Of a stretch of 64,000 nucleotides of DNA, positions 47,113-58,066 are shown one piece after another (position 1 is the stretch's first letter; each line of letters starts with the position of its first letter). Below the pieces are notes generated by a model. It did not search any database. It was not told where the DNA came from and saw only the letters and a program-made list of their open reading frames with translations. The DNA is from Fasciola hepatica (taxonomy: Eukaryota > Platyhelminthes > Trematoda > Plagiorchiida > Fasciolidae). The DNA lies in contig CANUEZ040000107.1 of assembly GCA_948099385.1 (NCBI GenBank), forward strand, positions 2,232,001 through 2,296,000. The letters are read 5' to 3'. A program made the translations under genes and the position numbers.

Positions 47113-47394
47113 AGTATGCTGAGTTGGACATCTGTGCCCTTGAAAAAGGAAGAGTTTGTACCCTCGAAGCGGAGGAGTGGGAATGCCAAGCCTATGTGGT
47201 GGAAGGCTGCAACTTCCAAGGCCATCAAAGGCGGAAACCGCAGCATGAACCTTCACAAAGCTTCCGGCAGCCGTCTAGCCTGAACCCGTTGAACAAGGCT
47301 AAGAAAGGAGGCTGTGAGCCTTTCGAGATCTTCCAAACGAGAAAATGAGCTTAGATCAGCCAAATGCCTAAGACAACAACCGAATAAATTCTAT
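47113..47394 (+). mobile_element. CR1-like copy A, segment 1
   Basis: GGAGTGGGAATGCCAAGCC through GACAACAACCGAATAAATTC aligns by eye with 51,187-51,420 of copy B, the linker between endonuclease and RT. The frame is broken (GRVCTLEAEEWECQ where B has a basic stretch). It is the 5' end of a truncated, old copy and breaks off after TTCTAT at 47,394. Confidence 0.75.
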
Positions 47395-48213
47395 TCCGAT
47401 AGATCATCTCAGACACTTCCGATTCTCGATACAATCTTTTCACCACGTGTAGTATTTTGCTAAGAAATGTCAGTAGGTCACTACTCACCTGTCATCTATT
47501 GATCATCCTTCTTGGAAGCAACCTTTCTGCCACTATCGTAGCTGCGCACCACACATCGATTTTTTACCAGTACCCATCAAATATTCATGCATTATATTCC
47601 TTTCTGTTGAAAGCTGACAATCCGCTCGAAGTCTACATGTTTCTATCCGGCCACTTCTTTCACCATTGCTTTAGCAACCGCAGCCCAATGTGCTGTCCGT
47701 TTGTTGTACCACTAGCTCAACCAGTATATGGTCGCTGAACTTCACAACTGTAATACGACTGATTTTTCTTGTTCGTCATGCGTAATGCCACCTTTTTCAT
47801 TGTCTTATTCTACATCGTAACCCTCATCATACATTGCAGAGCCCTGTTGCTTGATTACGTCTTCTTCGGGAATGTTTGTTTTTCACGGTAACCATGTATC
47901 CGGCAATCCAGTATGGTTCTCTGGCAGGACAGTCTTCTTTCCGTAGGATTTGTATGAATCCTTATTACTCCCAATCCGCCCCACACTTTGGCAGAATAAT
48001 TACACCCTACCTTTAGCCGGCTCGACTACCTGACCTTGGGTTTAAATCTTCCGGGCGCTACCACGAAAATGGACTTGAATGCTTTACCTTGCATTCAGTG
48101 GCGCGCACATAACTGTACAATTCTCCTGAAACTCTGATTCATCCCTCAAATGTACTGTTTAATATTGCAAATCAGCATGCGTCGGCGTTATGTGAAATAA
48201 GCTATTGTTATCA
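47395..48213 (+). mobile_element. 819-bp insertion in CR1-like copy A
   Basis: Copy A stops at TTCTAT (47,394) and resumes at AGCTATGTGCGG (48,214). Copy B reads straight through the same point. The inserted block has one 93-codon frame (47,457-47,738) without a recognised match. It ends ATGCGTCGGCG...GCTATTGTTATCAT, reminiscent of the R tail (GCGTCTCG...ATTATCATC). It may be a short 5'-truncated non-LTR copy of that tail family. Confidence 0.6.
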
Positions 48214-49368
48214 TAGCTATGTGCGGTCAGAAGGCTTATCGAAGGATGCCATAGGTCCACTATCTACTGAGGACCATGGCAGAGCAGCTGATGACCAGGG
48301 CACAGCTAATGCCCCGGGTGAGTATTTTGGCAGTGTACATAAGATAAATAGTGAGGTAAGATGTCAATTAGGCTCTGGTGCACCCTCCTGCACAGTTAAA
48401 CGAGCTAAATCTCTCAGGGAACCGTGCGCAAGTACCTACAGGAATTAAACCGCCACAAGGCAGCGTGAGCAGATGGCACCCATCCAGGTATCATCAAGCC
48501 GGTGGCGGATATCATAGCTTCATCGATATGAAAGCTGTTCAGGTCCACCTTGTACCAGAGTGCGCTGTCCCAGGACTGGAAGGTCGCAGGCGTAGTGGCG
48601 GTGCATAAGAGTGGACCTTGGTCGGTTATGGAAAACTAAAGGCCCGTAAGCCTGACTGCTATCCTATTTAAAGTTTTTGAATGATCATCGGTGCACATAT
48701 CTATCAGCACATACGGGAGCTCTCCATGATAAGTCCAGCCCAGTACGGATTCTCCAAAAATAGATCTTGTCTGGCCAATCTCCTTTGCTTCTTAGATGAA
48801 GTGACTCGACGGTTGGATGAATGTAAGCAAGTCACGGAGTGGTACCACGATTTTAGCAAGGCTTTCAGCCTCGTTGATGTCGTCTTTTGCTGCGCAGGAT
48901 GGAGAATTTCGGTCTAGGTGAGCCAATATATAGGTGATTGGTGGACTTCCTCTCTTACAGGACGTTTTACGTCAAAGTAGTGAACAAGTTCTCTAGTCTG
49001 CTGAATGTCACCAGTGGTTTACCTCAGGGATCACCCTTAGGCCCGATGCTATTTTTGTTGTTTATGAACAACCTGGCATCCTCCCTTCAGTCTCCTAGTT
49101 TCATTCTTGCGGACGACATAAAGTTTGTTGGATCTTAGGGCAGGGTCGAGTTAAACGAGGTTATGGGAACCTTCCTGGACTGGGTTTACAAGTAGGACTT
49201 ACCTCTGAACACCGAAAAAAGTCATTTGCTGCCATGTCATCAGAAAGCCTAACTGCCGCTCACGACCGAGGGCTGCTCACCACAGAAGCAGTCAGTGGGG
49301 TTTCTGACCCCGATGCCATCATGAGTAGTGACTTAAAATGGTCGGACCAGTGCGAAGCTGTTACACAA
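48214..49368 (+). mobile_element. CR1-like copy A, segment 2: RT
   Basis: It holds decayed RT. GPLSTEDHGRAADDQGTANA opens the region, then QYGFSKNRSCLANLLCFLDE, DFSKAFSLVD, SGLPQGSPLGPMLFLLFMNN and ILADDIKFVGS (in place of FADD). Frames change several times. It stops at TTACACAA (49,368), and the next bases of the element occur at 62,898, after copy B. Confidence 0.85.
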
Positions 49369-50036
49369 CACCCGAGAGGACAATCACCCGAGCCAATGGA
49401 TCAGTTCCGAGAGCTTGCCAGGCGGTCGTTGCCTCAACTCCTTTGAAGCAGACGGACAAGGGCCAGTGGACTGAGCAGAAGCCGAGAAGGGCGAGGCAGG
49501 TCAAAAAGAAGGGCGACTGTAATAGAGCGAAAGATGGGTTGGCCACGGTGGATGACCCTGCTTTTCTGGTATTAGAAAACAAGGTGAAGGACCTGCAGAG
49601 GCAGATCTTGTCGATGGGCAGGGTCTCAAGCCACAGGCTTCTGATCCCAAACCAGGAAGAACCCTTTATAGGGGAATTGAAGGCCAGGAGGGACATAGAC
49701 AGGAGGAGGGTCTGCGACATACTGCGAATCGCAGGTGTTCCGTACCCTACTCTAAGAAGGGTGTACAGAGTGGGGACATGGAAGTCACCACTGGGGGAAA
49801 AAGGCGAACTTCGTGCGAGACCAATACTGGTGGAGTTCGCTGATGAGGTTATCCGGGATAGACTACTGGCGAGGGCAGCGATAGTGGCTCACATTACCAA
49901 GGGCAGATACCAGATTGTGCCGGACGAGCATAGGGTAAGGCCTGGTGGTCTAGCTCCGGGAGGTAACCTTGCTCGACCAGCCAGGGCGCTGGAGAGAAAC
50001 CTAAAAGTTCAGCGGAATGCCGTATTCGGCTCTTAG
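49369..50036 (+). CDS. CR1-like copy B, ORF1
   Basis: The open frame through 50,036 has VLENKVKDLQRQILSM (short coiled coil) and then FADEVIRDRLLARAAIVAH and GRYQIVPDEHRV, the second half of an RRM-like ORF1 domain. ORF1 proteins bind the element RNA. The true start is not clear; the frame is open across the A/B junction. The 3' end is followed by about 270 nt before the endonuclease frame. Confidence 0.6.
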
Positions 50037-50307
50037 GCCCCGACCCCGACAATAGTGAAGAAGCCACGTGCGGGGTCGCAAATAGTTGTAATTGAAGATG
50101 CGCTGGAAGACGAGAATTGGCAGTACTGTCCGAAGATAGATGACAGTGCGACCCCTGTCAGTCTGGATGTTGTGGCCACTCCTATAGAGATGGATTGGGA
50201 GTCGTCGGAAATTCTGGGCCATCAGCCGGCTTCATGCACCCCAGTGGGGACATCCGAAGCAAAAAAGTGTCATCATCTCAGGCATTGCGCCTGAGAAACA
50301 GTCAGGA

Positions 50308-51969
50308 GTGAATAGCAAGAGACACCTAGGCGACGGAGCAAACGCGGTGATGTTATATACTAACGCGTGTAGCATTAGAAACAAATGGGCGGAACTTGCC
50401 AAAACCGCTGACGAACAGAAAGCGTCAATAGTTGCCGCCACGGAAACGTGGCTTTCTGAAGAAGGCCATGTGCCAGGCCTAATAAGTAACGGTTTTGCAG
50501 TCTACAGGCAGGATCGGGAACAAGATCGCCTTGGTGGTGGAGTAGCCATCCGCGTTAGGTCAGGTGCAAACCACCTTGAGTCCCAGACCAAAATGTGCAC
50601 TCGCAATATCCAGCTATGCGCCATTACGATCATCCTTCCAGGCAGAAGGGTTAACGTCGTCTGTGTCTACAGGGCATCAAGCGCTAACCACGAGGAGGAC
50701 GTTTGTTTGCTGCGGACTTTGACTGAACTAGTTAAGGACGCACAAAAGACCCTCATAGTGGGTGACTTCAATCTTCCGCACATCGACTGGGTGGCTGAGG
50801 TCTGCGTGCCGGGATCGGAGGGGCAAACCTACTTAGAATGGCCGCATGATAATGCGTTGCATCAGCATATTAGGGAGAATACCAGATATAGGACTGGATG
50901 CGTTCCATCCTTGCTAGATCTAGCTATAACGAACTTCCCCAACGATGTGTCTGGACTGCATCATTGTGCACCGCTGAGAAAGAGTGACCACGTGTGTGTC
51001 AAAATAGTTCTATGCATGCGGCAACCGAAGGTACCCTCAAGGCCGATTAGAAATTTCGGTAGTATGGACATAGATAGGCTTCGCAATAGGGCGATGGGTT
51101 TGACCTGGGACGCGCCAGAGGAGGCTACTGTGGAGGAGCGCTGGCAGGCCATAAAGGGATCCCTGACTGCCCTACAGGAAGAGTTCGCACCCTTAAAAAG
51201 AAGGAGTGGGGAGGGCAAACCCATGTGGTGGAAGGCTGCAATAGCCAAGGCCATCAGACGTAGAAACCGCAGCTGGAACCAGTACAAAACTTCCGGCAGT
51301 CAGCTAGCCTGGAACCGCTATACGAAGCTAAGAAACGAGACTGTAAGTCTTTTTAGAACTTCCAAGCGGGAATTTGAGCTCAAATTGGCCCAGTCTGTAA
51401 GACAACAGCCGAAGAAGTTCTACAGCTATGTACAGTCTAAAGGCTCAACAAGAAATGTCGCAGGTCCGCTATCCACTAGAGACTATGGTATTGTCACTGA
51501 TGACCAGGGCAAAGCAGACGCTCTGGGGGAATACTTTGGTAGTGTACATAGGATAGATAGTGGGGTACGAGGGGATCTGGCTCTGGTGCATCCTCACCAG
51601 TTAAACGAGCTAGATCTCTCAGAGGAATGCGTGCGTAAGTAACTACAGGAGTTAAACAGCCACAAGTCAGCGGGCCCAGATGGCATTCATCCAGCTATCA
51701 TCAAGCCGTTGGTGGTTATTATAGCTCCATCGGTATGCAGTCTGTACAGATCCACGTTGGACCAGGGTAAGCTGCCTCAGGACTGGGAAGTCGCGGCAGT
51801 CGTGGCAATACATAAGAGTGGGCCTAAGTTGGATGTGCAGAACTACAGGCCGGTAAGCCTAACTAGGATTCTCTGTAAAGTCCTCGAGAAGATCATCCGT
51901 GCCCATATCTGCCAGCACTTACTGCAGCACTCCATGCTAAGCCCGGAGCAGCATGGATTCCTGAAGAGT
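50308..51969 (+). pseudogene. CR1-like copy B, ORF2 part 1: endonuclease and RT start
   Basis: The endonuclease (50,308 on) shows YTNACSIRNKWAEL, AATETWLSEEG, IVGDFNLPHIDWV and KSDHVCVKI. After a basic linker (MWWKAAIAKAIRRRNRSWN) an in-frame TAA at 51,640 interrupts it. RT then continues in frame: SAGPDGIHPAIIKPL, QNYRPVSLTRILCKVLEKII, LSPEQHGFLKS. It is cut at 51,969 by R-right. Confidence 0.9.
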
Positions 51970-52127
51970 GAGTGTTTACGGCTGCGCTACACCGGGCCTC
52001 TATTTTCCCTAGGTTATGTTTGGTTTTTATGTTTATGAAGCTTATAACCGTCTGTCATTTAGCTAGAACGGCGTAAGAAAAATACCCAAAATTTTCTACG
52101 TAGCTTTACACTCTCGAAAAGTTCAAA

Positions 52128-52451
52128 TTGCTGACCTATAGTCTTTCCCCCGTCGTCACATTATCTCCCGAACTACTTGTGGAAGCTCCAAAGGGCCTCC
52201 GTAAACGTGCCAAGGTCCCGGGTGCAAATCAGGCAATTCGTACCGTTAGGCTCAGGAAAACCAGGAATACTCAACCTCAGTCTGCACTCAGTCCATGCTC
52301 AGTACCTCTCGTTGATGGTTATGACGTAGTTAACAAGAAGATTAACGAAGTAGATCAAAGAGTGGCGGACCTGTATAACCAGATCCAGTCCATCGATGAT
52401 ATTTTATTAAAGATATCCCCTTTATCTAGCATAATGGAACCCACGCCTATT
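52128..52451 (+). CDS. R-right ORF1, N-terminal part
   Basis: A 108-codon frame (start not fixed; 52,128 is the first possible) with a basic stretch KGLRKRAKVPG. A short coiled coil VNKKINEVDQRVADLYNQI follows, the usual N-terminal trimerising segment of CR1/Jockey ORF1. It runs into transposon T at 52,452 and would stop there two codons later. Its frame is the same as that of 56,488 onward if T and one TT are left out. Confidence 0.75.
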
Positions 52452-53055
52452 CCCTAGTGGCACATTGCCCACCGCCGAATTCCGGTAACGTGCCGGTAAC
52501 CGATGGGCAGAGAAATCACTGAAATTTCAAGAAAAGAATGACGTAGTTCGTTCTAATTCGCTGTATAGATTACCAATGTCTTATTTTCATGGTTATTTGT
52601 TCCCGTTGATTGCGTTACAAATGCAGTGCCAATTGTTTTAACTGACTGGTATTTTCCCGGCGGCAGCCATTTTGGTCGTGCTTTGTTCGCTAAGGTGAGC
52701 GGTGCGCTTCTTTTCCTTTGGGTGCTGATGACCCGTGGTGGCTGTAAAGTGTTAGTGACATATCAGGTTATCATTTACCAATTAGTAAATGATAAGCTGA
52801 ATAGTAAAAACTGCAATATTGTGCTATAATTGTACTCAGAGTATGATGAGAACATTATGAAGTATTTTTCGCGTAACTCTGATGATACCCAAGTAGTTTT
52901 GTAAAATTCATGAAGCTTCGAGGTGTTCGTATTGAGTGCTCTGATATCGTGTGACATCTGCAGTATGTTTTTCAATTATGCTATGCTGCCGTTTTATTAC
53001 TATTGGTTAACAACTAAGTGCATTTTAGGACCTTGTTACGTATTATTGACGGACA

Positions 53056-53185
53056 ATGGCCGATATGACGAAACGAAAGAGATATTATCTGAAAAAGAAA
53101 GAACTTAGCTCACTGATGTGTGCTCTTTGTGATGAAGCCACCCTATGGGAACATCGGCATGGTTGCCCTAAGTGGGTTTTGCAAG
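53056..53185 (+). CDS. T transposase, probable first exon
   Basis: It starts ATG at 53,056 with KRKRYYLKKKEL and then has a possible zinc motif (CALCDEATLWEHRHGC). It ends at a CAAG/GTGAGG donor. Animal transposases of this type often open with a short basic segment and a Cys/His cluster. Between here and 53,546 I see no clear DDE core, so the middle of the gene is probably deleted. Confidence 0.4.
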
Positions 53186-53545
53186 GTGAGGTTATTCAGT
53201 GGCAATGTTACTTACCGTTCCGATTCAACACCTTTAGGAGTTGCAGGTGAATGCAGCGCTGTGGGTTCCGAAGACGTGTACCGTGTGGAAGAGAGGTGAA
53301 CGCGGTCTGCCGTGTGCTTCCACATCACAACCAACAATGATGGGTAAATTACTCCGTTGAATTATGTTACACCGAGTGAAACAGTTTCTGCGGCTCAGAC
53401 AGTTTGTGAAGCTGAAGGTACACCTGAAGAAAGGCCGACTGTGTCAGGTAAACCCTGTTTCTATGCTGATTTTCGTATTAGTTACTTCTTTGGCCAGTCT
53501 ACGACGTGCATCACAGTTTGAAGAGGAGAGCGGTTCGCTGCTTAA

Positions 53546-54334
53546 CTCACTATCGAAGGCTTTCATTCGATATCGACTGACGCTAATGCAACAGAAGGGT
53601 GTACTGGAGGCTATAGGCAAACATATACCAAACATACGTCGGGACCCAAGGACATTGTTGTTGCCATTTACATACTGTGCCACCCCTTTTTGCACAAAAC
53701 TTGTAACTCTTTCGCAGAAACCATCCTGCGTATATTTGTACAAAGAACGAGTTCCCTTTATGGTATCTCTAACGTCGTGTACAATGTTCACGCCGTTATT
53801 CATTTACCAGCAGACGTTCTTCGTCATGGCACTTTAGACTCTTTCTCCTGTTTCCCTTTTGAGTCCTTCTTACGGACACTGAAATTCTCCATTCGAGGTC
53901 CCCGAAATCCCGCTCAGCAACTGTATCGGCGTTTGCGTGAGAGAACCCTTCCCGATAACAACGATTCATCTGAGGCCATCCGTGATGACGTTGGAAATGT
54001 GGCTACCCGTTTCCGGGTATGCAAGACAGCGATGGTGGTGAGGGGAATAGTTCTGTCATGCTTACCACCAAACAACATTGTCGTTGCAGGTGGGAAGCCA
54101 GCAGTTGTAGAGAACATTTCTGGGGATTCCATAACCATTCTTTATTTCTTAAACCCACGTGATTTTTTTCTTACCCCAATGAAATCCAGTCATCTGTACA
54201 TTTTTTCTGTTGACGGACTGGATGACAATGTTGTCCAAGTTTCCGTAAAAACCCTTCTTTGTAAATGTTTTCGTATTTCTCTCACCAATAATGTTGATGT
54301 GTTGATACCTATATTACACACCTTCACAAAGTAA
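53546..54334 (+). CDS. T transposase, C-terminal part (DUF4218-like)
   Basis: The frame is open from 53,546 to the TAA at 54,334. It reads KDIVVAIYILCHPFLHKTCN, then VVYNVHAVIHLPADVLRHGT, LDSFSCFPFESFLRTLKF and GPRNPAQQLYRRLRERT. The 'YN+H.L+HL..D+...G.LD.FS.FPFEN.L..LK..+R.P..P..Q+.RR' string is the hallmark of the DUF4218-type region of EnSpm/CACTA-like transposases in animals and plants. The tail ENISGDSITILYFLNPRDFF fits the C-terminal module of the animal group. The upstream exon border is not resolved. Confidence 0.8.
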   Translation, partial: LTIEGFHSISTDANATEGCTGGYRQTYTKHTSGPKDIVVAIYILCHPFLHKTCNSFAETILRIFVQRTSSLYGISNVVYNVHAVIHLPADVLRHGTLDSFSCFPFESFLRTLKFSIRGPRNPAQQLYRRLRERTLPDNNDSSEAIRDDVGNVATRFRVCKTAMVVRGIVLSCLPPNNIVVAGGKPAVVENISGDSITILYFLNPRDFFLTPMKSSHLYIFSVDGLDDNVVQVSVKTLLCKCFRISLTNNVDVLIPILHTFTK

Positions 54335-54426
54335 AACTTCTCTTTTAAAGCAGATGTCTTAGGTTTCTGTCGTTACTTTAACATGAGACCGAATGAACTA
54401 ACTTTTTTTAGCTGTACTTGGTCGTC

Positions 54427-55980
54427 ATGTTTGATGTTGACGACACGGTCGCCATTGTTCACAGCAATTGGCTGACTGATGGGAACCGTGTGCGCTGGCC
54501 GAAGTCATCCACCTTTCAGGCCTACCAACGCCTCTTGTTGGACGGTGGATGTTTGCCGGAAACGGTTCCAGCATACGATTTTCATGAGATTTATCACTCA
54601 GGTAACACTCCCAGTTATATGCATTCTTCTCAGATAATCTCAGAGATGCAATTAAATTCGAAAAGAATTTTCTTGCCGAATCCGGTATGTCGGCGTCAAC
54701 GGATGATATGTTGCCCATGACACCATTTTCGCAGCGGTACACCGTTCGCCGCAGGTACATTGTTATACGTTATCACATTCCTTTTAGAATACCGGTACCA
54801 TTGTCATCGGATGACAGTTCTGTCGAGTAACCTCCGTCGCAGAGGATTCGAAGAGAGTCTCCGATACAATTCCCCGACTCCCCCGGCAATACCATGGCTT
54901 TTGGCCATTCATCACCTAGGTAAGTCCAGTGCGAAGTCCTCGTTTCATATTAGTTATAGTCCACCAACATTAAAGTCTCAGAGGAGGCCCAGCGAAGATG
55001 CCATATTGTCAAAGATGGCCGGTCCCAGGTATGTTGCGTAAAAGTTACTAACACTCCTATACTGCAATTAGCACAATACAAGTTGTAACAACGCCCTTAT
55101 CTCCACAGCCTATGCCCGCTTACGCCAGCAAGTGGCAAGGTTAGTTTCTCATTATCAGCTACTACGATTACCAGACTACTTCGAACGGATGCTATCAAAC
55201 CTAAGTGGCATTCGCAACGATATGGCGTTGATGATCGCCAAAATTGACGGCGTAATTTGTCGCCTGGATGCGACAAATACGACGGACTACGAGCCTCTAC
55301 AAGCAGACAATATCACAGATCTTCTGAAACTGGAAGAAGATCTTTCGGTACTGAATAACTTCACGGGCACTGTAAGTGATAGAATAATTCCACATCATAT
55401 TATAAGGTCAACGCACTCAAGCGTCATCTGTGCACCGATCTTGGATCAAGTATACGCCGAATGCTTGCATCTTTGATCGGGGAGAATTCGGCACTCGCGT
55501 GCAATTGGACCGGAACAGCTGGTAAAATTGCATTGGGAAGCTACAAGTTTCCTAAAGCCGTCATTGGTCAGTCTAATGAAATGTAATTACTGTTTATGTA
55601 CAGATGCCGTAAAATCTACCAATCGTTTCCGGGAGTCGTCTGTGCTGGAGATCGAGCGTACCATGAAACGATGGTTTACCGACGCAAGAGATCGCGGCTT
55701 AGGACGCAAAACTGCCAGGTACGCTCACTGATCACGCATTTGTAGTCCCATGGTAAATTGTTTTATTTATTTCCACAAACGACGATAACGAATTTCATGC
55801 TTCACTTTACTTAACTAATTACCGTTTCGGAGTCCGTAGTATATATATCACTGCAGTATTCTATTTGTATGTATCTGATTATTCATATCTATACGTATAT
55901 TTATTTTCGTCCCACAATTCATCTTATTTCTGATTCACACTTTTGTTATCCTTTCCAGATGTCGGCGCGAAACAGTGTGA
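54427..55980 (+). CDS. DUF4806 domain protein of transposon T (multi-exon)
   Basis: Exon 1 holds FDVDDTVAIVHSNWLTDGNR (start ATG 54,427 or upstream) and ends in phase 1 at 54,601. Introns 54,602-54,633 (32 nt), 54,685-54,734 (50 nt) and 54,755-54,787 (33 nt) follow; the middle region to about 55,130 is not fully resolved. The DUF4806 core is then clear: LLKLEEDLSVLNNFTGT, intron 55,372-55,406, VNALKRHLCTDLGSSIRRML, NSALACNWTGTAGKIAL, intron 55,567-55,603, RFRESSVLEIERTMKRWFTD, and a last intron 55,719-55,958 before TGA at 55,980. Genes with this domain often accompany transposases of this kind; the function is unknown, and DNA binding is only a guess. Confidence 0.75.
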
Positions 55981-56487
55981 TGGGAAGAAGATTGTCCGTT
56001 AGATTCACATTGTAAATATAAACAATATATAAAATTTTTACTTCGTACAATTTGTTCGTTTTGAAATGTCTGAGGTTCAGCATTTTGGAATGAGTGTCAT
56101 TTGGGTTGCACTGCCAGTTGTAAGACGTTAGATCATGCCGTCCTCAAGTAAGCATCGCTGTGGGAGAGTGGAGCGTGGACAAGCTTTCGGAATGCAGTAG
56201 CAGGCAATCATAAAATTGTGTGTGCAAAGTATGTGGGGATAAGACTGTTCGCGTAGGTAACTTGATCGATCAGTTAACTACTTGCGTAAATTTCGGAAAA
56301 GCTAGAATGGCATGATCGTTGGAGGGGCGTGGGCGATTTCGAAAATCGGGTTTTAATTTGAAAATGGATTGAAATCGTACTCCGATTTCGGTTTGATTCC
56401 GGTGTGCCCTTCCGGTACCGGCACCCTACCGGTAACAATACCGGCAAGTTACCGGATCCGGTCCGGAACCGGTTTGCTACTAGGGTT

Positions 56488-58031
56488 GCTAATCGCCAGA
56501 GCCTAGTCATGGCGGGCCGCTTCTTAGACTCAGTTGCGACGGAAGTTCATAAGCGTATAGCCAACTCCAAAAACGCGATAGTTTTCAACATCCCTGATCG
56601 ACTACCCCTGCCGTCAACCAAACTCGCCATCCGGAATGCTTGCAACATGGCACACCACAGGTGCTATTGCACTCGACTGCGCAAAAAATCCCAACGCACC
56701 GACTGTCCTTTAAAGTTCCAATTCGCTGACGAAGTAACAGCTAGAGAATTCATAACTAGTTGGCAAATCATTGCCAATGCCACCCCATTCAAAAGAATCA
56801 GAATACTACCGGATAAAACGCCCCTCCAACGAGAGGTTTTTCGATCACTAAAAAGTGCCTCAGCTTCACCAGCGCAACCTTTGGCTGAAATATCAGTCGC
56901 CGCGTCTTCTCGCTGCTTGTCAAGCCACCCCGTAACACAAAAGCCCTCAGTTGTCTGCACCACTATGGTTGACCTAGACCTGACCCCATCTCCAGCACAT
57001 CCCCCTAGTAAACGGCCCTGCCTTCTACCATCAACCTCCGCTTCTTCAAACGCCAACGATATCCATGCCAAACCCACTATTAGCCCAGGGCCACCAAAGT
57101 CCCGTGCATCCAAGCCTGCCGCTGCTAATGCCAGCCTACTGCCCACCGTCTCACCACCGAAAAAGACTCCGGGGAAGTCTGTTGTTAACAGCCCGTCCTG
57201 CTCTAACTCATGTCCCACCGTCTTGCGAACACAGATCGTTCATAAAAGGCATGATCTACTATGTGGCCAATCGTCCCATCGGCAGACAGGACCCTGTGAC
57301 CCCCCACAGCTTTTAGCTACTCCGGCTACTCCCGTATTCCCCCCCCCGTAAGTCTTCTCAAAATCCCATTCAGAACCCCCACCAAGTACACCCCAAATAA
57401 TTCATACTTGTTGGCAAGCAGGACGCAACCCTGCATCACCCTAAAGCAGCCAAACTTACCTCGTTGTATTAGCGTGGTACCTCGGCTAATCGGCAAGGTC
57501 CTCCCAACTCCACTTTACAATACAGGCGAAAACGGCCACCGAGTAGCGCATCATCATGCATCGGGATCAAACACACCATATTCTCCAAGTATCCCGAAAC
57601 AGTTTTCCAATCATCTGGCTGAGCGCCAGCACCTCCCGTTGAACCTCCGTAACCAATTTCTCTCTCCTCCAATGATACAAATATGTAACCCCCAGTCGAA
57701 TTATAACCAATGGCCTCAATTGTCTAGCTCCGCGCCCTTTCCTGAACACAGGATGGGCCAGCCCAACCAACTACAGTTATTTCGTCGGTCCTGGTCAAGC
57801 GGCAACTACCCGCCCCCTGCGTACCCCGTTGAACCCAGTCACCACTACTTTCTGCCATCTCACTTGCCGTTACCCATTACCTCAGCATCCAACCCCCCCC
57901 CACCTGGCTACTTCAACCACCCCGGAAATCCCACCTCTGCAAACGACCAATTTTTTCTTGACGGCACCCCCCCCAACCCAGCTTCACCCCTTCTTCACAA
58001 TGCCGGCTCCCCACTTTTAACCCCTGTTTAG
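56488..58031 (+). pseudogene. R-right ORF1, C-terminal part, frameshifted
   Basis: It resumes the ORF1 frame after T with ANRQSLVMAGRFLDS and the RRM-like domain. It is then interrupted near 57,351, where a poly-C run is nine bases instead of ten. The Pro/Ser-rich region continues in another frame (57,357-58,031). A second poly-C tract at 57,893 is also one base shorter than in R-left. Two compensating changes do not restore the original frame throughout. Confidence 0.75.
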
Positions 58032-58066
58032 ACTCCTTCACTTCTATACATGACAACCCTGTCGTT

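Larger units (their letters stand above)
49369..51969 (+). mobile_element. CR1-like copy B, 5' half
   Basis: It is inserted into copy A at 49,368 and contains ORF1, the endonuclease and the first part of RT. The coding frame breaks off at HGFLKS (CTGAAGAGT, 51,969) and resumes with SCLTNLLCFL at 61,456. Compared with copy A only AGA is missing at the break. The element between is R-right. Confidence 0.88.
52452..56485 (+). mobile_element. DNA transposon T (4,034 bp), EnSpm/CACTA-like
   Basis: The ends are inverted: CCCTAGTGGCACA at 52,452 and, on the other strand, CCCTAGTAGCAAA from 56,485. A further matching block lies inside (CCGGTAACGTGCCGGTA and CCGGTAACTTGCCGGTA), with several CCGGTA-type subterminal motifs. 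The element is flanked by TT on both sides (52,450-52,451 and 56,486-56,487). It carries a transposase gene that seems internally deleted and a complete-looking DUF4806 gene, both on the plus strand. The superfamily is inferred from the transposase C-terminus; the CCCTAG terminus is not the classical CACTA. Confidence 0.85.

Noticed and set aside
56664..57218. 184-codon antisense ORF over R ORF1 (and 39,073-39,627)
   Set aside because: It is the shadow of a GC-rich, Pro/Ser-coding region; no start context or domain.
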